The translations under genes were made by a program, and so were the position numbers. The notes beneath the pieces are model-generated. The model made no database searches and was not told where the DNA came from. It saw nothing but the letters and a program-made list of their open reading frames with translations. From an uncultured Clostridia bacterium (GTDB lineage Bacteria; Bacillota; Clostridia; TANB77; CAG-508), in contig CAKOZB010000055.1 in the NCBI GenBank assembly GCA_934131055.1, forward strand, positions 1 to 9,380: 9,380 nucleotides of DNA. The letters are read 5' to 3'. Positions 6,826-9,380 of this stretch are shown here, one piece after another. Numbering within the stretch: the stretch's first letter is position 1; each line of letters opens with the position of its first letter.

Positions 6826-6845
6826 ATTTGAACGGTTGTTCATAT
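6826..6845. promoter_or_regulatory. ArsR/SmtB-type operator
   Basis: TGAACGGTTGTTCA (6829-6842) is the TGAA-N6-TTCA dyad recognised by SmtB/CzrA-like repressors. Extended arms ATTTGAAC (6826-6833) and GTTCATAT (6838-6845) match at 7 of 8 positions. It starts a few bases past the -10 box and covers the predicted start of transcription (about 6843), so binding would block the promoter. Confidence 0.85.
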
Positions 6846-6849
6846 ATTC

Positions 6850-6878
6850 ATTATATGTATCTGGATAAAAAATGTCAA
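6850..6878 (-). promoter_or_regulatory. Consensus sigma-A promoter of the arsR-cadA operon
   Basis: TTGACA (6878-6873), 17 bases, TATAAT (6855-6850): a perfect consensus. Such a strong promoter fits control by repression. The leader to the ATG at 6753 is about 90 bases. Confidence 0.9.
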
Positions 6879-6916
6879 TATTAATTTAAGAAAATTTTAT
6901 AAAACTTTCAAACGTA

Positions 6917-6951
6917 TAAAATAAAATTAGCCAGACATTTCTGACTAATTT
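6917..6951 (-). terminator. Rho-independent terminator after the complete Rpn gene
   Basis: A 12-bp stem (arms 6951-6940 and 6935-6924, one G-U pair) with a 4-base loop, followed on the minus strand by a T-rich tail. It starts 11 bases after the stop codon at 6963 and isolates the Rpn gene from the metal operon. Confidence 0.88.
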
Positions 6952-6962
6952 CATTTTTATTA

Positions 6963-7289
6963 TTATTTTATTATTTTTTTGACTTCTTCAATGCTTAATT
7001 CCACAATCTCTGCAATTTTTTCAATTGGTGTATCTAAAGAATGTAGTTTTTTTACAATCTCTATTTCTCTATCTTTTCTACCACGTTTTTCGCCTCGTTC
7101 TTCACCAATCTTTAAACCACGTGCTTCTCCCTCTTTTTCGCCTATTTCTCTATTTGTTTCCATTTCTACATTGTATCTCATAATGCTCCACTCACGTTCT
7201 TCGTATTTTGCAACTTCATCTGGATTTTGGCTTAATTTATTTAATTCTTCTACTGTTTTGTTTATTTCTTCATTTTCTTTTGCCGACAT
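6963..7289 (-). CDS. Candidate nested RpnS antitoxin, internal start in the complete Rpn gene
   Basis: In the same frame as the nuclease, an ATG at 7289-7287 is preceded by AAGGAGG (7307-7301) with an 11-base gap. Translation from here would give a 108-residue protein made only of the C-terminal domain, without the nuclease core. RpnS proteins of this kind are known to bind and silence their full-length RpnL toxins. The second Rpn gene in the window has the same arrangement with the same gap. The sequence shows the site; its use is inferred. The 11-base gap is slightly long, and the codons of a Lys-Glu-Glu motif could produce AGGAGG by chance. Confidence 0.5.
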   Translation of the reverse strand: MSAKENEEINKTVEELNKLSQNPDEVAKYEEREWSIMRYNVEMETNREIGEKEGEARGLKIGEERGEKRGRKDREIEIVKKLHSLDTPIEKIAEIVELSIEEVKKIIK

Positions 7290-7910
7290 TTCCACTTTTT
7301 CCTCCTTACTTCCATCTATCAACCATAGCCATTGTTCTAGCTTTGTATTGCAGTCTGGATTTTTCTCTTTAAATTTTGGAAGTTCTATAAAGTGCATTTC
7401 AAATATATTTGTTGCCTCTTCCTCTTCTTTCCTATAACCCATATCAACAAATTCTGTTGGATTCGTGTCCTCATATTTCATTCTTGCTATTGAATGATAT
7501 GCATTTCTCTCTAAATAATTATATTTCAATATATTTATTGTTATTATCTTTTTTAGCTCTTTGTAATTTTGCTTAGCTTTTAGCTGTTCTGCCGCAAGCT
7601 TCGATAAATATGTACTAGATCTTTCTTTTATATTATGTTCATTCGAAACTTGCATTTCTACATCTACTACTCTTTCATTATCTATATCCAATTTTAAGTC
7701 TAATATTCCAAGTTTTTCATCTGCCATATTTGGCGTTAATTCTGGATTTTTTACCTCAACTTTATTTATAATTGCTTCTAAGAAATCCTTCAACATTGAA
7801 TTATTTTCTTCTCTTGCAAATACTCTTTTAAAAACATAATCTGACGTTAGTGGTAATCTAGTTACCTTCGTATCTTCTGCCACATTATTATTTTTCTTTA
7901 AATCGTCCAT
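6963..7910 (-). CDS. Rpn-family PD-(D/E)XK nuclease (recombination-promoting nuclease, putative phage-defence toxin)
   Basis: A complete 315-residue protein when started at the ATG at 7910. AAAGGA lies 5 bases upstream of that ATG, and the ribosome site is nearly identical to that of the ArsR gene. An in-frame ATG at 7925 has no good site. The N-terminus has the family motif DYVFKRVFAREENN (24-37) and the nuclease core: D71 in ILDLKLD and E85/Q87 in VDVEMQ, the acidic-x-Gln variant usual in this family. The middle contains the conserved THxIELPKF-like segment (here MHFIELPKF) and a Trp-rich WLWLIDG. The C-terminal part has Gly/Glu/Lys repeats (about 257-277) and a helix-turn-helix-like end, IEKIAEIVELSIEEVKKI. 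Family members are often labelled transposases. Experimental work describes them as DNA nucleases and toxic anti-phage proteins controlled by an internally translated C-terminal antitoxin. An internal start fitting that model is present. Confidence 0.9.
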   Translation of the reverse strand: MDDLKKNNNVAEDTKVTRLPLTSDYVFKRVFAREENNSMLKDFLEAIINKVEVKNPELTPNMADEKLGILDLKLDIDNERVVDVEMQVSNEHNIKERSSTYLSKLAAEQLKAKQNYKELKKIITINILKYNYLERNAYHSIARMKYEDTNPTEFVDMGYRKEEEEATNIFEMHFIELPKFKEKNPDCNTKLEQWLWLIDGSKEEKVEMSAKENEEINKTVEELNKLSQNPDEVAKYEEREWSIMRYNVEMETNREIGEKEGEARGLKIGEERGEKRGRKDREIEIVKKLHSLDTPIEKIAEIVELSIEEVKKIIK

Positions 7911-8067
7911 TGACTTCCTTTCCATTTTACCAGTCTATCTACCATTTTTCAACTAATAAGTAAAATTTTTATGTATTTTCTCTCATATTTTTCTTCGGAC
8001 ATTTATAAAACATTCTTTTTTCTTAAGCACGCTAGCTATTTTCTAATCTCTTTTTGGATTTCTACCT

Positions 8068-8200
8068 TTCGCTATAGCGAATATACGAATTAAATTTCTA
8101 GATTTAATAATAATTGATAAAATTGTTTTAGAATTCTAATAATTAACGTTAATTCTACAATAGAGAAAACTATTGTATTTTCTGATTATATACTATAATC
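8068..8200. repeat. Cluster of six perfect palindromes or inverted repeats
   Basis: Right to left: GATTATA/TATAATC with a 3-base gap (8184-8200); TACAATAG/CTATTGTA with a 6-base gap (8156-8177); AATTAACGTTAATT, gapless (8141-8154); TTAGAATTCTAA, gapless (8128-8139); ATTAAAT/ATTTAAT with a 6-base gap (8089-8108); TTCGCTATAGCGAA, gapless (8068-8081). The cores differ from one another, so this is not one repeated unit. The last one is also the most GC-containing piece of the region. In RNA most would form short hairpins; in DNA they could be protein-binding sites. Confidence 0.6.
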
Positions 8201-8213
8201 TCTATAAAAGCAA
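8185..8213 (-). promoter_or_regulatory. Candidate promoter of the complete Rpn gene
   Basis: TTGCTT (8213-8208), 17 bases, TATAAT (8190-8185) on the minus strand. The -10 is perfect but the -35 is weak. The -10 forms one arm of the GATTATA/TATAATC dyad. The predicted start near 8178 puts the next inverted repeat at the very 5' end of the transcript. Confidence 0.45.
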
Positions 8214-8255
8214 TTATAATCGTAGACAAAATTATTACAAATTTCGCTCTTTTTC

Positions 8256-8312
8256 AAAAAAATCTCTCCATGTATTTTATAGCACTTATCTTACTATAAA
8301 ACATATGGAGAG
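8256..8312 (-). terminator. Strong Rho-independent terminator after tcdA
   Basis: Arms 8312-8294 and 8282-8264 pair over 19 positions with one A/C mismatch and one G-U. The loop is 11 bases, and a run of seven T follows (8262-8256). It ends the transcript carrying the partial Rpn gene and tcdA. Confidence 0.9.
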
Positions 8313-8322
8313 TCATCATACC

Positions 8323-8339
8323 TTTATTGCTGCAATAAA
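8323..8339. repeat. 17-bp palindrome just after the tcdA stop codon
   Basis: TTTATTGC and GCAATAAA flank a single central base. It begins 3 bases beyond the tcdA stop and precedes the main terminator. It could be an RNA hairpin protecting the 3' end or a DNA-binding dyad; there is no T-run after it. Confidence 0.55.
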
Positions 8340-8342
8340 TTT

Positions 8343-9044
8343 TTAAAATTCATCAATTAAATCTCTTACAATCTGACTTGCAATAATTAATCCACCTACA
8401 GATGGTACAAAACTTATACTTGCAGTTGTTCTTCTATGTTCTTCGCTTTTATCGAATCTATTTGGTAATTCTCTCGAATATACTACCTTTGAATGATTTA
8501 TTCCTTTTGCTCTTAATTGTTTTCTAATTGTTTTTGCAAGTGGGCATACTGAAGTTTTGCTTATATCTGAAACTTCAATTTGTGTTGGATCTAATTTATT
8601 TCCCATTCCCATTGCAGAAATTATTTTCACGTTCTTCTCATGAGCAGTAACTATTAAAGATAATTTTGAAGAAACAGAATCTATTGCATCTACTATATAT
8701 GAATAATCTTCTCTTATTAATTTATCTTTATTTTCCTCGCAATAAAATTCTTTGTGTATTTCTACATTTGCATCTGGATTTACTTTTAAAATTCTTTCTT
8801 TTTCAACTTCTACCTTATCCATGCCTATTGTAGAAAAATCTGCCACAAGCTGTCTATTTATATTAGTTACATCTACTACATCTTTATCTACCAATACAAA
8901 ATTACCAATGCCAGCTCTTGCTAATGCTTCAACTGCATATGAGCCTACTCCACCACAGCCAAACACTGCAACAGTAACATTTTTTAATTTTTCTATGTTA
9001 TCTTTTCCTATTAATAGTTCTTCTCTTGCTTGCCAATTTTCCAT
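8343..9044 (-). CDS. tcdA: tRNA threonylcarbamoyladenosine dehydratase (TcdA, ThiF/E1-like)
   Basis: A 233-residue E1-like enzyme that uses ATP to convert t6A at position 37 of ANN-decoding tRNAs to cyclic t6A, acting in the cytosol. The N-terminal segment is QAREELLIGKDNIEKLKN. The nucleotide-binding loop is GCGGVGS (29-35), with the acidic end of the next strand VDKDVV (52-57). The family TNINRQ is at 60-65 (catalytic-type R64), with DKVEVEKERI at 76-85 and VDAIDSVSSK at 118-127. KTSVCPLAKTIRKQLRAKGI (163-182) holds C167, in the place typical of Gram-positive TcdA proteins. EEHRRTTASISFVPSVGG (201-218) is the conserved C-terminal signature. Length is normal for short bacterial members. A weak AAAGGA (9061-9056) lies 11 bases upstream. 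It starts 20 bases after the end of the partial Rpn gene with no terminator between, so they are probably co-transcribed. Confidence 0.93.
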   Translation of the reverse strand: MENWQAREELLIGKDNIEKLKNVTVAVFGCGGVGSYAVEALARAGIGNFVLVDKDVVDVTNINRQLVADFSTIGMDKVEVEKERILKVNPDANVEIHKEFYCEENKDKLIREDYSYIVDAIDSVSSKLSLIVTAHEKNVKIISAMGMGNKLDPTQIEVSDISKTSVCPLAKTIRKQLRAKGINHSKVVYSRELPNRFDKSEEHRRTTASISFVPSVGGLIIASQIVRDLIDEF

Positions 9045-9064
9045 TTTTAATTTTTTCCTTTAAT

Positions 9065-9340
9065 TTATTTTGTATTTAATATTTTTTCTACTTCGTCTTC
9101 AGATAATTGAACCGCTTTTGCAATTTGTTGTACAGATAAATTCATATTTATTAGTTCCTTTACAATTTGTTCTTTCGTATCTTTTATTCCTTCTTCTCTT
9201 GCTTCTTTTGCCTCTTTCTTTAACTGTAATTGGTCTGCTATTTCAAGTGTTCTTTTTAAAACTTTTCTCCTTAGTAAATCATCTTGGCTTATCCTGTCTA
9301 GCTCTTCTTTTGCTTCTTTTATATCTTCATTTTCTTCCAT
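9065..9340 (-). CDS. Candidate nested RpnS antitoxin, internal start in the partial Rpn gene
   Basis: The ATG at 9340-9338 is preceded by AGGAGGT (9357-9351); AGGAGG ends 11 bases before the ATG. Translation would give a 91-residue, strongly charged helical protein equal to the Rpn C-terminal domain. The location matches the internal ATG of the other Rpn gene in this window. It could instead be the true start of a stand-alone remnant, but the upstream frame has family-like sequence, which argues for a longer gene. Confidence 0.5.
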   Translation of the reverse strand: MEENEDIKEAKEELDRISQDDLLRRKVLKRTLEIADQLQLKKEAKEAREEGIKDTKEQIVKELINMNLSVQQIAKAVQLSEDEVEKILNTK

Positions 9341-9380
9341 AATACGAGTTACCTCCTCTTTTTCTGGATTATCTAGAAAA
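9065..9380 (-). CDS. C-terminal part of a second Rpn-family nuclease, start outside the window
   Basis: Although an ATG at 9340 opens a 91-codon frame, the frame stays open upstream to the right edge of the window. It adds FLDNPEKEEVTRI in front of that ATG. This segment, then MEENEDIKEAKEELDRISQDD (visible residues 14-34), is the typical region between the nuclease domain and C-terminal domain of Rpn/PD-(D/E)XK transposase-like proteins. It ends with EGIKDTKEQIVKELINMNLSVQQIAKAVQLSEDEVEKIL, the helix-turn-helix-like tail of the family. It corresponds to the C-terminal third of the complete Rpn gene at 6963-7910 but is not closely similar in sequence. The nuclease core is not visible, so activity cannot be judged. 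tcdA follows after 20 bases. Confidence 0.8.
   Translation of the reverse strand, partial: FLDNPEKEEVTRIMEENEDIKEAKEELDRISQDDLLRRKVLKRTLEIADQLQLKKEAKEAREEGIKDTKEQIVKELINMNLSVQQIAKAVQLSEDEVEKILNTK

Larger units (their letters stand above)
7911..8342. other. Gene-free stretch with terminator, promoter and palindrome cluster before the Rpn gene
   Basis: No convincing protein gene is seen on either strand. Right to left it holds a 17-bp dyad just after the tcdA stop (8339-8323), the tcdA terminator (8312-8256), a candidate promoter (8213-8185) and a run of six perfect inverted repeats (8200-8068). A plainer AT-rich stretch then leads to the Rpn start. If the promoter is right, the Rpn mRNA has a leader of roughly 270 bases containing most of these repeats. 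Confidence 0.6.

Noticed and set aside
6979..7437. Plus-strand 152-codon frame opposite the Rpn gene
   Set aside because: Ser/Phe-rich shadow of the charged C-terminal domain; no ribosome site.
7911..7925. Upstream ATG at 7925 as the Rpn start
   Set aside because: No good ribosome site; AAAGGA is placed 5 bases before the ATG at 7910, so the shorter form is preferred.
7949..8002. 17-codon frame in the Rpn leader
   Set aside because: No ribosome site and too short to tell from chance in AT-rich DNA.
8256..8312. Miniature transposable element based on the 19-bp inverted arms
   Set aside because: The 11-base loop, the T-run and the position right after tcdA fit a terminator; no target duplication is seen.
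1..9380. CRISPR array, tRNA, rRNA, insertion sequence or prophage attachment site
   Set aside because: No regularly spaced repeats, cloverleaf, rRNA segment, DDE or serine/tyrosine recombinase, or terminal repeats with duplications were found.

Overview
The window is very AT-rich, and every gene I can support lies on the minus strand. The gene style points to a low-GC Firmicute, most likely an uncultured gut Clostridia-type lineage: strong AGGAGG/AAAGGA ribosome sites, textbook sigma-A promoters, Rho-independent terminators, a pilin-like GITLVALVV leader and Rpn-family nucleases. That taxonomic call is an inference from style and protein families, not from a marker gene.

Reading along the transcribed strand (right to left): 9380-9065 is the C-terminal part of an Rpn-type (PD-(D/E)XK) nuclease whose start lies outside the window. 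It is followed 20 bases later by tcdA, a ThiF/E1-like tRNA t6A dehydratase (9044-8343), and a strong terminator (8312-8256). A gene-free stretch (8342-7911) holds a probable promoter and an unusual run of perfect palindromes. It leads into a complete second Rpn nuclease (7910-6963) with its own terminator (6951-6917).

The central block handles metal ions. A consensus promoter with an ArsR/SmtB-type operator drives an ArsR-family, probably Zn(II)-sensing, repressor (6753-6403) and a P1B-2 Zn/Cd/Pb-exporting ATPase (6359-4269). A terminator there runs directly into the -35 box of a second consensus promoter, which drives an MgtA-like P3B Mg2+ ATPase (4138-1520). The first pair should respond to excess zinc or cadmium; the second should take up magnesium. 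The MgtA-like protein has altered acidic residues in its membrane core.

The left end carries a small unrecognised protein (1439-1047) under a promoter with a 9-bp inverted repeat, then a terminator. After a long leader comes the start of a pilin-like surface protein (572 to beyond base 1).

The most interesting observation concerns the two Rpn genes. Both contain an internal ATG at an equivalent place before the C-terminal domain. In each, an in-frame AGGAGG ends exactly 11 bases upstream. This is the layout expected for gene-within-gene RpnS antitoxins, reported for Rpn toxins that defend against phage. The next most interesting is the palindrome cluster in the leader of the complete Rpn gene.
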